From assembly GCF_003854965.1 (NCBI RefSeq), contig NZ_RQPI01000001.1, forward strand, positions 558,001 through 622,000: a stretch of 64,000 bases of DNA, in the 5' to 3' direction. The notes under the pieces are model-generated. The model saw only the letters and a list, made by a program, of their open reading frames with translations. It did no database searches and had not been told where the DNA came from. This stretch comes from Paenibacillus rhizophilus (GTDB lineage Bacteria; Bacillota; Bacilli; Paenibacillales; Paenibacillaceae). The position numbers were made by a program, and so were the translations under genes. Each line of letters opens with the position of its first letter. Position 1 is the first letter of the stretch. Shown piece by piece: positions 56,106 through 64,000 of the stretch.

Positions 56106-56438
56106 TCAAGAGGGACTTCCGGCTCCAAGCTCAACCCAGTCCGAGGACCAGTTGCCAATCTCCTTCAAAATAGGTGCAAGCGCCGTTCCCTTCGCAGTTA
56201 GCGAATACTCGATTCTTACCGGAATATCGGGATAGACGGTTCTCTGAACTATACCTTCATTTTCCAATTCCTTCAAACGGTCAGACAGCACTTTGCCGCT
56301 TAGGTTGGACAAACAGCTTTCAATTTCGCCAAACCGGCATGGGCCGGGAATCAATACAAATACGATCAGCGCGACCCAACGCTTGCTTAGCAGATCGACT
56401 GCCTTTTCAAAGCGGGGACACATTTCAAAATTTTTCAT
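56106..56438 (-). CDS. HxlR family transcriptional regulator
   Basis: A 110-residue winged-helix protein: CPRFEKAVDLLSKRWVALIVFVLIPGPCRFGEIESCLSNLSGKVLSDRLKELENEGIVQRTVYPDIPVRIEYSLTAKG. Three cysteines include the N-terminal sensing Cys. It is divergent from ribA across 190 AT-rich bases, but a functional link to ribA is not established. ATG follows GAGGTGAT. Confidence 0.88.
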   Translation of the reverse strand: MKNFEMCPRFEKAVDLLSKRWVALIVFVLIPGPCRFGEIESCLSNLSGKVLSDRLKELENEGIVQRTVYPDIPVRIEYSLTAKGTALAPILKEIGNWSSDWVELGAGSPS

Positions 56439-56629
56439 ACCATCACCTCAACATTCATTATAACATAAACTTACAATAAGTAATTATAATTATTTAAGTA
56501 TATATTATAACTTGACGAATTTATATTACAATGATAAACTTACTTACAAATAGTTACTTTAATTTAAAATAAATCGACTCTGCTGCGAGCGGCCGATTGA
56601 AATGAAATATAATTGAGGAAGGTGCGCTC

Positions 56630-57409
56630 ATGATTAAACCTGAGATTGTGTCCATACTTAATAATAAAATCCATACCATCGATCTGAACGACTCAGCTAA
56701 CATTCTTGTCGGGCCGATTACGCTTCCGGTGAACCTGAACGGAGAGACCGTTACATTCAAGTGGTACAGCTGGCTCCACGTGACGGATGAAGAACGCCTG
56801 GAACTTGCGGGAGAGGAAATGACTGAGAAGCTGATCGGCCGCCTGGCCGGGATGAAGCTTGCCGACAGCCAGCAATCCAGTGTTTTGGTGTACGGGGATT
56901 TCGAGAATGCCGACACCGCGCTTATTCGGATGCACAGCATCTGCCATACGGGCGATATTTTCGGCAGCAAGCGCTGCGACTGCGGCTACCAGCTTCATCA
57001 GTCGATGAAGATGATCGTGGAGAATGGCTCCGGCGCTCTATTTTATCTGGCTAATCATGAGGGGAGAGGCATTGGGCTGTTCAGCAAGGCGATGGCTTAC
57101 CTTCTGCAGGAAGAAGGATATGATACGGTGGAAGCGAACCTGGAGCTGGGCTTTGAGGACGATTCCAGAAGCTATACGGACGCCATCAGCGTGCTTCAGC
57201 ATCTGCGCAGCAAGCCGGTTACGCTTATCACCAATAATCCCAAGAAGCTGAAAGCTCTGAAGGCCGCTGGCATGAACGCCGTGAAGCGTGTGGCGCTGTG
57301 GGGCGATGTGTCCGTTTTTAACGAGAAATATTTGCGCACGAAAGTAATCCGTTCCGGCCATCTTGAAGCGCAGGATGGGGAATCGCTGCCGGGAATGATG
57401 GCACGGTAA
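56630..57409 (+). CDS. ribA: GTP cyclohydrolase II
   Basis: A 259-residue stand-alone GTP cyclohydrolase II, the first step of riboflavin synthesis. The zinc cysteines are in SICHTGDIFGSKRCDCGYQLHQS, catalytic residues in LANHEGRGIGLFSKA, and TDAISVLQHL and TLITNNPKKLKALKAAGM are family signatures. Not fused to RibB as in the rib operon, so it is probably an extra paralogue, possibly for another GTP-derived product. ATG follows GAGGAAGG. Confidence 0.92.
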   Translation: MIKPEIVSILNNKIHTIDLNDSANILVGPITLPVNLNGETVTFKWYSWLHVTDEERLELAGEEMTEKLIGRLAGMKLADSQQSSVLVYGDFENADTALIRMHSICHTGDIFGSKRCDCGYQLHQSMKMIVENGSGALFYLANHEGRGIGLFSKAMAYLLQEEGYDTVEANLELGFEDDSRSYTDAISVLQHLRSKPVTLITNNPKKLKALKAAGMNAVKRVALWGDVSVFNEKYLRTKVIRSGHLEAQDGESLPGMMAR

Positions 57410-57496
57410 AAGGCAAAACACGTAAAGGGTGGTGCTTTTAAGCCCGTTCCTATATAATGTCCTTTGAATGAATTTAATTGTTTAGCGAGGTATACT

Positions 57497-58549
57497 ATGG
57501 CAGCGATTGATGTACATGATTTGCGAAAAACGTTTAAAGTGCAAAAAAACCGCGGAGGTCTCAAAGGGGCCTTCGTTGATTTGTTTAAGCGGGAATACAA
57601 CGAAGTAACTGCGGTTAAGGATATCTCGTTTCAAATTCCGGAGGGTGAAATCTGCGGATATATTGGCGAGAACGGCGCTGGTAAGTCGACGACGATCAAA
57701 ATGCTGACTGGTATTCTGGTCCCAACTTCCGGGCGCTTGACTGTAGGCGGCTATGTGCCTTATGAAGAGCGCGAGAAATTCGTCCGCAACATTGGCGTGG
57801 TATTCGGCCAGCGAAGCCAGCTCTGGTGGGATATCGGCGTAATCGAATCATTCGAGCTTCTGCGCAAGGTGTACCGCGTTGAAGAGGCCGATTACAAAAA
57901 GCGGCTGGACGAGCTGGTGGAAAGGCTTGAGCTTCAGGAGCTGCTGAACCGCCCTGTACGCAAGCTCAGTCTCGGTCAGCGGATGCGCTGCGAGCTGGTG
58001 GCGGCCCTGCTGCATAATCCGTCCATCGTATTTCTCGACGAACCGACAATTGGGCTGGATATTGTGGTCAAGTCTGAAATCCGTTCGTTCCTGAAGGATA
58101 TGAACCGCGAGCACGGCACGACCATTCTGCTTACGACCCATGACTTGCAGGACATTGAGGCGCTCTGTTCGCGGGTGATTATGCTCGATGACGGGAGCAT
58201 TATTTACGACGGCGGGCTCGATGAGCTGAAGCAGCGCTGGGGAACGGGCCGCGAGGTGGTATTCCAGTTTGGAACCGCCACAAAGCTTAACCGTCTGGAA
58301 CTGCTGACCGAAGGTATGCCTGTAAAATGGACAGCCGAGAACAATCTGGGCGCTACGGTATGGATTCCGCTGGAAATGAACGTGTCTGACGTGCTCGGCC
58401 GGGTTGTCGGACAAGCCGATATCACGGATATCAAGATTATTGAAACGAATACGGACGATATCGTCCGCAGTATTTACCAGTCCGGGTCTGCGAATAAGGC
58501 GGAAGAGGCGAATTTGGCGCTGCCTCGGGAAGGAGCCGGGCATGTTTAA
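57497..58549 (+). CDS. ABC transporter ATPase (DrrA/NatA-like)
   Basis: A 350-residue ATPase with an extended C-terminus. Walker A GENGAGKST, Q-loop VFGQRSQLWWDIGVIESF, signature LSLGQRMRCELVAALLH, Walker B IVFLDEPTIGLD, switch His in LLTTHDLQD. The Q-loop and LSLGQRMR form place it with ABC-2 exporters that use DUF990-type permeases. ATG 57497 follows GCGAGG. It overlaps the first permease by 8 bases. Confidence 0.92.
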   Translation: MAAIDVHDLRKTFKVQKNRGGLKGAFVDLFKREYNEVTAVKDISFQIPEGEICGYIGENGAGKSTTIKMLTGILVPTSGRLTVGGYVPYEEREKFVRNIGVVFGQRSQLWWDIGVIESFELLRKVYRVEEADYKKRLDELVERLELQELLNRPVRKLSLGQRMRCELVAALLHNPSIVFLDEPTIGLDIVVKSEIRSFLKDMNREHGTTILLTTHDLQDIEALCSRVIMLDDGSIIYDGGLDELKQRWGTGREVVFQFGTATKLNRLELLTEGMPVKWTAENNLGATVWIPLEMNVSDVLGRVVGQADITDIKIIETNTDDIVRSIYQSGSANKAEEANLALPREGAGHV

Positions 58550-59429
58550 TGCACTTTCGGACGCGGGTTCTCCTCAGGGGGGCCAGGACGCGGGCACGGA
58601 AGGACAGGAGTTCAGGAGAACTGAGCGAAGATTGCTGCTCGAGGCGTACTTCGATTTTATCCGCATCCGCTTTCTGACCATGCTGGCCTACCGGCTGAAT
58701 TATTACACAGGAATCCTGATCTATTCCCTCAACATCGGCGTCAATTATTTCACCTGGAAAGCCATTTACGGACAGGGAGAGTCACTGGGCGGCTTCACCG
58801 CGGCGCAGATGACAACTTACGTGGCCGTATCGTGGATGGCCAGAGCGTTCTATTTCAATAATCTCGACAGAGAAATTTCGACGGACATACGCGACGGGAG
58901 CATCGCCATCCAGTTTATTAGGCCCTACAATTATGTGCTTGCCAAAATGATGCAGGGTCTAGGCGAGGGAATGTTCCGTTTTCTGCTGTTTATGATCCCG
59001 GGCATGGCGCTCGCCATGCTGCTGTTTCCGGTGCATCTTCCGCATGACCCGGCGGCGTGGGCCGGATTTTTAGTCATGCTGTTCTTCAGCTTTTTGATCA
59101 ATTCGCAGATTAACATTATTACCGGGCTGCTGGCTTTTTTCGTGGAGAATAATGAAGGGCTGATGCGCATGAAGCGCGTCGTTGTCGATCTGTTCTCCGG
59201 TCTGATCATTCCGATCAGTCTGTTCCCGGGCTGGCTGTCTTCCATTCTCAAACTGCTGCCGTTCCAGGCGATTACCTATCTGCCGGGTTCTGTCTTTACC
59301 GGGCGGGTGCAGGGTGTGGGGATTTGGAACGTATTCGGCATTCAGATCATCTGGTTTGCGGTTCTGCTGATTCCGCTGTTCTGGTTATACCGCGCGGCGC
59401 GGCAGCGCCTGTTCGTGCAGGGAGGTTGA
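58542..59429 (+). CDS. ABC-2 type exporter permease (DUF990-like), first
   Basis: A 295-residue, six-helix permease: EAYFDFIRIRFLTMLAYRLNYYTGILIYSLNIGVNYFTWKAIYG near the N-terminus and GLIIPISLFPGWLSSILKLLPFQAITYLPGSVFTGRVQG near the C-terminus. ATG 58542 lies 6 bases after AAGGAG. It pairs with the next permease, giving a heterodimeric exporter. Substrate unknown. Confidence 0.88.
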   Translation: MFNALSDAGSPQGGQDAGTEGQEFRRTERRLLLEAYFDFIRIRFLTMLAYRLNYYTGILIYSLNIGVNYFTWKAIYGQGESLGGFTAAQMTTYVAVSWMARAFYFNNLDREISTDIRDGSIAIQFIRPYNYVLAKMMQGLGEGMFRFLLFMIPGMALAMLLFPVHLPHDPAAWAGFLVMLFFSFLINSQINIITGLLAFFVENNEGLMRMKRVVVDLFSGLIIPISLFPGWLSSILKLLPFQAITYLPGSVFTGRVQGVGIWNVFGIQIIWFAVLLIPLFWLYRAARQRLFVQGG

Positions 59430-59436
59430 GGAAGAG

Positions 59437-60222
59437 ATGTACCACTTAGGACTGTTGTCCGAATATTTGAAAAATTACATGAAGACCCGGCTGACCTACC
59501 GAGCGGATTTTTGGGTAGAGGTGCTTTCGGATCTATTATTTCAGGCGACGAATCTGATTTTTATCTTTGTCATTTTTATGCATACGAACAGCCTTGCAGG
59601 GTGGAGCCAGGACGAGGTGGTCTTCGTTTACGGCTTTTTCATGGTGCCTTGGGGGGTATTCGCCTGTTTCGTGAATATGTGGAATTTCAGCGAGCGCTAT
59701 ATCGTCAAAGGGGAAATGGATCGTATTTTAACGCGTCCCGCCCACAATCTGTTTCAGATATTTCTGGAAAATGTGGACCCGCCCTCGCTTATCGGCTCGC
59801 TTATCGGACTGCTCATTATGGCGGTCAGCGGCTTGAATTTGGGGCTGCCGTTCGAGTGGTGGACCATTCCGGCGTTAATTCTGCTGACGATCAGCGCTGC
59901 GGCCATTTATATGGGAATCTATACAACTCTGACGGCGCTGTCTTTCTTCTCGGACGCTCCCACCGGCATCATTCCACTGATGTACAACATCCAATCTTAC
60001 GGCCGTTATCCGGTGACGATTTACAACCGGGTGATTCAGGTGCTGCTTACCTGGATTCTGCCGTTCGCCTTTGTGGGCGTATATCCGGCGGGGCTGTTCC
60101 TTCAGCGGGAAGAGATGACGCGGATGGCGCTGCTGACTCCGGTCATGGGCGCAATCTTTGTCAGTATCGGCTTGTTTGTCTGGAGCCGGGGAGTGCGGAA
60201 ATATAAGGGCGCGGGATCGTGA
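59437..60222 (+). CDS. ABC-2 type exporter permease (DUF990), second
   Basis: A 261-residue, six-helix permease: YLKNYMKTRLTYRADFWVEVLSDLLFQATNLIFIFVIF, then RYIVKGEMDRILTRPAHNLFQI and YNRVIQVLLTWILPFAFVGVYPAGLFL. It is the partner of the preceding permease and ends the operon. ATG lies 6 bases after GAGGAAG. Confidence 0.9.
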   Translation: MYHLGLLSEYLKNYMKTRLTYRADFWVEVLSDLLFQATNLIFIFVIFMHTNSLAGWSQDEVVFVYGFFMVPWGVFACFVNMWNFSERYIVKGEMDRILTRPAHNLFQIFLENVDPPSLIGSLIGLLIMAVSGLNLGLPFEWWTIPALILLTISAAAIYMGIYTTLTALSFFSDAPTGIIPLMYNIQSYGRYPVTIYNRVIQVLLTWILPFAFVGVYPAGLFLQREEMTRMALLTPVMGAIFVSIGLFVWSRGVRKYKGAGS

Positions 60223-60307
60223 TGAAACTGCAAATTTGGCGCTCACGAAACGGTAATTCAGCACATTAACGATTATCCTTAATGACATTAATCATTTGAT
60301 TTTGCCA

Positions 60308-60339
60308 GGGCCGCTTTCCAATAGGGGAGCGGCTTTTTT
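60308..60339 (+). terminator. ABC-2 operon terminator
   Basis: Stem GCCGCT / AGCGGC followed by TTTTTT. Confidence 0.85.
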
Positions 60340-60483
60340 GCGTATTGGAATAAATATACCGAGAAAACAATCGTATTTCTCCTGCTATCCGCAATACATA
60401 GGATTGCAATGCATAGAATGCCTATGTATAATTATGACCGCAACCATTGAACGTCCCGTGGTAGGAATAGGAGGAGCACGGCA

Positions 60484-60810
60484 ATGAACAGGGAACTTAT
60501 GAAAGGCAGCACCGCTACGATGCTGCTTATGCTGTTGAACAGCAGAGCGCTATATGGCTACGAGCTGATTAAAGAGCTTGAACGAAAATCCGAAGGGACA
60601 TTCGCACTGAAGGAAGGGACACTTTACCCCATTTTGCACGCCATGGAAGGAGAGGATTGGGTTCAGGCTTATTGGGAAACCGTCGAAGGCCGTAAACGGA
60701 AATACTACCAAATCACGGACAAAGGCAAGCGGATTTTGGAAGAAAAGAAACGCGAATGGGCGTTATTCCGCAATGCCGTCGATTCCGTATTGGGGAATGG
60801 AGGGATTTGA
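60484..60810 (+). CDS. PadR family transcriptional regulator
   Basis: A 108-residue PadR winged helix: MLLNSRALYGYELIKELERKSEGTFALKEGTLYPILHAMEGEDWVQAYWETVEGRKRKYYQITDKGKRILEEKKREW. ATG follows GGAGGAG. The next gene starts with a GTG directly after its stop, the usual PadR plus HAAS-domain protein arrangement, in which the membrane protein is the regulated target. Confidence 0.93.
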   Translation: MNRELMKGSTATMLLMLLNSRALYGYELIKELERKSEGTFALKEGTLYPILHAMEGEDWVQAYWETVEGRKRKYYQITDKGKRILEEKKREWALFRNAVDSVLGNGGI

Positions 60811-62016
60811 GTGAGCAGATCCGATGCATTTGAGGAATTTCTGGACGAAGTCTGCGCACAGGTCGGTGCTCGTGAACTTCACGGTGAGCTGCGAATGGAG
60901 TTGGCTAACCATCTGGAAGAACTAGCGGGGGAACGGGAAGCCATGGGCTTCGAGAAAGAAGAGGCTGCCAAGTGGGCGCTGGAGCAGATGGGCGACCCGG
61001 AAACCGTTGGAAGGAATTTGCACCGTGTACATAAGCCGCGAATGAATTGGAAATTGCTTGCCGTGGTTCTACTGTTTGCTGCAATCGGATTTTCCGGCAT
61101 GCTGTCCCTTGCCGCCGCTGCTAAAGGTCACTCTGGAACCGAAGAGTTTTATGGAAGGCTGGCCTCCAATCACATTCTTTATCTGGTTATGGGTATCGTA
61201 TTGATGCTTGGGCTGGCTTTTTTCGACTATCGCAAGCTCCGGCGTTATTCCTGGGTTTTGTACTTCGTGACTCTAATTGGCATGACGGCCGCGCTTTTTT
61301 CGGATACATCTGTGAATGGTGCTAAGGGTTGGATTAAACTCGGGGGCTTTATCTTTAATATCATGGGCTGGAGTCCATATATTCTTATTATCGCTTTGAC
61401 AGGAATCTGGACTATGAACCAAAATTCATCTTCCAGGGCTTTCCGCTTAAAAAAACGGTTCGAACTCCCGATGATTCTATTACCATGTTTATTCTACGCT
61501 GTCGGACACGCACTAACGGAGTTAATCATATTTTCAGCTGTTGTGTTAACGCTTTATTCATGGTTAAACGGCGGATGGCGCCGCTCCATTGTTATGATCT
61601 TGGGAGCGTCAGCCGTAGTATTATTCTATGCTTGGAGGGAACCCGCTTTCCGGATTGGTATAATAGCCGCTATTGATCCGGGAAGAGTTCCCAAGCATGC
61701 TAGCTATATGATTATCAATCTGCGGGAAACACTGGCTACAGCTGGTTGGCGGGGGCACGGGTTTGGCGCACTTAGGGATCAACTTCCATACGTGTATTCC
61801 GACATGCTTTTTCCTTATTTGATTTACACATTCGGGTACTTGGCTGGTCTTGGACTTGCAGTAGTTATAGTTTGGTTCATTGCGCAAGCGGTGTTGGCCT
61901 GGAAGACTGTCCGCGATCTTTATGGCAAAACGCTGTTTGCGGGAATGGAACGTAAAACAACCAAGGTGACTTTTCGGCGACATTTGTTTTTTTACCCGCA
62001 AACGGTAAGATACTAA
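60811..62016 (+). CDS. HAAS-domain, FtsW/RodA (SEDS)-like membrane protein, C-terminally cut
   Basis: A 401-residue protein. Residues ~1-70 are the HAAS/DUF1700-type N-terminal domain (ELANHLEELAGEREAMGFEKEEAAKWALEQMGDPETVGRNLH). Then a SEDS-like membrane domain with FYGRLASNHILYLVMGIVLMLGLAFFDYRKLRRYSWVLY, GAKGWIKLGGF and ETLATAGWRGHGFGALRDQLPYVYSDMLFPYLIYTFGYLAGL. The usual end of SEDS proteins (PFISYGG and last helix) is missing: after LYGKTLFAG it turns basic and unrelated. The Glu after the GxxF motif is also not conserved. Possibly a decayed copy or specialised variant. Confidence 0.8.
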   Translation: MSRSDAFEEFLDEVCAQVGARELHGELRMELANHLEELAGEREAMGFEKEEAAKWALEQMGDPETVGRNLHRVHKPRMNWKLLAVVLLFAAIGFSGMLSLAAAAKGHSGTEEFYGRLASNHILYLVMGIVLMLGLAFFDYRKLRRYSWVLYFVTLIGMTAALFSDTSVNGAKGWIKLGGFIFNIMGWSPYILIIALTGIWTMNQNSSSRAFRLKKRFELPMILLPCLFYAVGHALTELIIFSAVVLTLYSWLNGGWRRSIVMILGASAVVLFYAWREPAFRIGIIAAIDPGRVPKHASYMIINLRETLATAGWRGHGFGALRDQLPYVYSDMLFPYLIYTFGYLAGLGLAVVIVWFIAQAVLAWKTVRDLYGKTLFAGMERKTTKVTFRRHLFFYPQTVRY

Positions 62017-62055
62017 TACAAGGGATGCTCATTACGTCAATTTGGGAGGCAAGAG

Positions 62056-62586
62056 ATGAAGAGGGAAGTACAGCATGTGCCCTACGGCTACGAGCCGCCG
62101 GCGGAGAAGCGCAGAGGGACGTTAATCTATTATGATTCCTTCGAGCATACAACCGATGAAGAACTGAGGGCGGCGGCGCAGGCCGCGCTGGACAAAAACT
62201 TCGGAAAGCTGGTGCTCTATCCGCTGCACGAGGAAACGGTGCGCAGAATGTCCAAGGAACCCGTAAGCTCTTACTATAAGCGTGAAGACCGCCTGCATGA
62301 GTGGAAAAGAGAGCAGGGCACCTCGTCCATCACGGTGGAGAATTGGGAGGGCAAGCGGAAAAAATATACGCCCATCGACTCCGCGCTGCGCCATTTGACC
62401 GAGCGTTATCCGGGGCCGCATTTTCTGTATGTCTCGCCGGAGACGGCCAATCTGTTCGCTTCGTTTTCCTCTTTCGAAGAATGGATCAAGAATCTGCGTT
62501 TGCTGCTGCCGGAGAAACCGGGAATCCTACATCCCCGTCTGGAAAAATACAGCCACCGCTGGTCGGTTGCAGGCGAAGAAGAGTAA
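62056..62586 (+). CDS. Hypothetical protein, 176 residues
   Basis: A soluble protein with many charged and aromatic residues: PYGYEPPAEKRRGTLIYYDSFEHTTDEELRAAAQAALDKNFGKLVLYPLHEETVRRM, a middle KREDRLHEWKREQGTSSITVENWEGKRKKYTPIDSALRHLTERYPGPHFLYVSPE, and a Trp-containing C-terminus. It begins with an alpha/beta pattern, but no family was recognised. ATG follows GGGAGG. It is 39 bases downstream of the SEDS-like gene, possibly in the same transcript. Confidence 0.75.
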   Translation: MKREVQHVPYGYEPPAEKRRGTLIYYDSFEHTTDEELRAAAQAALDKNFGKLVLYPLHEETVRRMSKEPVSSYYKREDRLHEWKREQGTSSITVENWEGKRKKYTPIDSALRHLTERYPGPHFLYVSPETANLFASFSSFEEWIKNLRLLLPEKPGILHPRLEKYSHRWSVAGEEE

Positions 62587-62590
62587 AAAA

Positions 62591-62633
62591 ACAGCCCGTT
62601 CATTCGCCGGTTCTGGCGTTTGTGCGGGCCGTT
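62591..62633. terminator. Bidirectional terminator
   Basis: Hairpin ACAGCCCG...CGCC-GGTTCT-GGCG...CGGGCCGT with an A-run before and TTTCTT after. Confidence 0.8.
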
Positions 62634-62650
62634 TCTTCATAGCGCGGCTA

Positions 62651-63085
62651 TTAATGTGAGCTGCCTTGGCGACGTTTGTACAAGTACATTTTCCATTGGT
62701 AGTGGATGAAGCAGCCGATGCAGAAGCCGAGTATGGCTACTAAGGCGGCGGTACCTACAATAGCGGTGAAGATATACGCCGCGGTTAACCAACCGGCAAG
62801 ATAACTGACAAGTCCGGCAGCGAGACAGATGACGGCGATGGTTTGATTGAACTGCTGCTGCTCCGCATCTTCGAGAACATACGCGGAGCGGTCTTTCCGC
62901 AGAAACCGGGCAGAGAGGCTGATTACCGGATTGTACCGAAACAACAGACCGAGCAGCCCTGCAGCCAGCGGTATAGCCAGAAACCAGTAAAAACCGGTAA
63001 ACCAGGTTAACAACACGGACAGAACGATAACCGATTGGTTGGCCCGGACCAGCGGTCTGGGAATCCCCCTTGACGTATCGGCCAT
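62651..63085 (-). CDS. DUF4395 family membrane protein
   Basis: A 144-residue protein with four membrane helices (NQSVIVLSVLLTWFTGFYWFLAIPLAAGLLGLLFRYNPV; QTIAVICLAAGLVSYLAGWLTAAYIFTAIVGTAALVAILGFCIGCFIHY). This is the DUF4395 arrangement, with GFCIGCFI as the conserved Cys pair. Members often sit next to thioredoxin or sulfur transferase genes, but none is adjacent here. ATG 63085 follows GAGGTGG. Confidence 0.85.
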   Translation of the reverse strand: MADTSRGIPRPLVRANQSVIVLSVLLTWFTGFYWFLAIPLAAGLLGLLFRYNPVISLSARFLRKDRSAYVLEDAEQQQFNQTIAVICLAAGLVSYLAGWLTAAYIFTAIVGTAALVAILGFCIGCFIHYQWKMYLYKRRQGSSH

Positions 63086-63234
63086 TAAACCCACCTCGCT
63101 TATTGGAATAATTAAATTATAATCTCAGCCAGCCTTTTTTGAAAGTAAAAGTATTGACTTTTAGTTTATGGTTTTGTTATGGAGACCGATTGTTATAATA
63201 TAGTTAAAGAGACAGAAATATAGGAGGAATCGGA

Positions 63235-64000
63235 GTGGAAGATACGATACAATCAACAGATATTAACAAGGAGAGGATCAGGAAGATGCCGATCCTGGTT
63301 TCGCTGCTGCTCAGCGGCTTTATCGGCATGTTCAGTGAAACCGCGCTCAATGTCGCGCTAAGCGACTTGATGAAAGCGCTGGAGATTACACCGACCACGG
63401 CACAGTGGCTGACCACCGCGTATTTGCTGACGCTGGGAATTCTGGTCCCCCTCTCGGGATTGTTGATTCAGCGGTTCACGACCAGGCAATTGTTTATCGC
63501 ATCCTTGTCTTTCTCCATAATCGGGACGGCTCTGGCCGCTGTCTCGCCAAACTTTGAATTTTTGCTGATCGCCCGGGTCGTGCAGGCTATGGGAACGGCG
63601 CTTCTGCTGCCGCTCATGTTCAATACGATTCTGGTGCTGATCCCGCCTGAAGAAAGAGGAGCTGCAATGGGGATGATTGGGCTGGTCATCATGGTGGCCC
63701 CCGCAACCGGTCCGACGATCGCAGGTCTCCTTATCGAGAACCTGAGCTGGCACTGGATTTTCTGGATGTCGCTGCCGTTTCTCGTAATCGCGCTGATCTT
63801 TGGGATGGTCTTTATGCAAAATATAACGAAGGTGACCAAGCCTGCCATCGATTGGCTGTCGATTCTTCTATCCTCCGTTGGCTTCGGGGGTGTCGTGTAC
63901 GGCTTCAGCAGCGCCGGAGAAGCGGACGGCTGGAACAGCCTTAAAGTATGGATTGCCATTGCTGTCGGGGCGTTCTCGCTGATTCTGTTCGTATGGCGCC
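63235..64000 (+). CDS. DHA2 family MFS drug exporter (partial)
   Basis: The first 255 residues of an EmrB/QacA/LmrB-type 14-helix transporter cut by the window end. ILVSLLLSGFIGMFSETALNVALSDLM and AQWLTTAYLLTLGILVPLSGLLIQRFTTRQLF (motif A region) are characteristic, with GMIGLVIMVAPATGPTIAGLL (motif C-like) further on. GTG 63235 lies 7 bases after AGGAGG. Confidence 0.9.
   Translation, partial: MEDTIQSTDINKERIRKMPILVSLLLSGFIGMFSETALNVALSDLMKALEITPTTAQWLTTAYLLTLGILVPLSGLLIQRFTTRQLFIASLSFSIIGTALAAVSPNFEFLLIARVVQAMGTALLLPLMFNTILVLIPPEERGAAMGMIGLVIMVAPATGPTIAGLLIENLSWHWIFWMSLPFLVIALIFGMVFMQNITKVTKPAIDWLSILLSSVGFGGVVYGFSSAGEADGWNSLKVWIAIAVGAFSLILFVWR

Overview
The window looks like a chromosomal stretch of a Paenibacillus-type, endospore-forming, low-to-mid GC Firmicute. 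The evidence is a cwlJ-gerQ spore germination pair, a c-di-AMP (ydaO) riboswitch in front of kimA, a FapR-type operator in front of fabH, Bacillus-style TPP and preQ1-I riboswitches, strong AGGAGG ribosome binding sites, and frequent GTG/TTG starts. Protein resemblances were judged by eye from known families; no database search was run.

Positions 1-7.5 kb: a same-strand catabolic cluster. It holds the hyuB tail, hyuA, an unusual ACT-domain/MFS transporter fusion, leucine dehydrogenase (translationally coupled to the transporter), a beta-keto acid cleavage enzyme (BKACE), a gamma-carbonic-anhydrase-like protein and a SnoaL-like protein. It probably opens a cyclic amide or ureide and handles the resulting branched amino or keto acid. 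Positions 7.6-14.4 kb: a rearranged region. A chimeric remnant of thiC fused to a Gfo/Idh/MocA oxidoreductase fragment has an IS630-type element inserted at a TA. It is followed by a broken CDF transporter gene and an AT-rich marR-paiA pair. The intact TPP-riboswitch-controlled thiC and the intact oxidoreductase gene follow.

Positions 14.5-31.6 kb: ordinary chromosomal genes. These are a WYL regulator, an HxlR-controlled SDR/MdaB pair, a tiny zinc-ribbon protein, fabH under FapR, a secreted PQQ-type propeller, an ECF sigma factor with a frameshifted anti-sigma gene, two APC permeases, a LysR regulator, a tyrosine recombinase, L-lactate dehydrogenase and a BNR-type lipoprotein. Positions 31.7-44 kb: a small Cys-rich protein behind an Fnr/CRP-type site, cwlJ-gerQ, a CNNM/CorC membrane protein, bdbD-bdbC, riboswitch-kimA, a Fur-controlled siderophore ATPase, murB, and an ArsR/MFS pair.

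Positions 44-64 kb: a preQ1 riboswitch and the queFCDE queuosine operon; an ABC importer (two permeases and a binding protein) that lacks its ATPase, behind a structured leader; an antimicrobial-peptide-type ABC exporter with its two-component system; a promoter-spanning operator in front of an unknown small gene; a 71-residue protein that is 44 percent methionine; ribA; an ABC-2 exporter; a PadR/SEDS-like pair; and the start of a DHA2 drug exporter. The most novel-looking items are the Met/Cys-rich microprotein (55663-55878), the ACT-MFS fusion (2726-4144), the structured leader of the ATPase-less importer (46974-47025), and the thiC/oxidoreductase chimera with its IS630 insertion.
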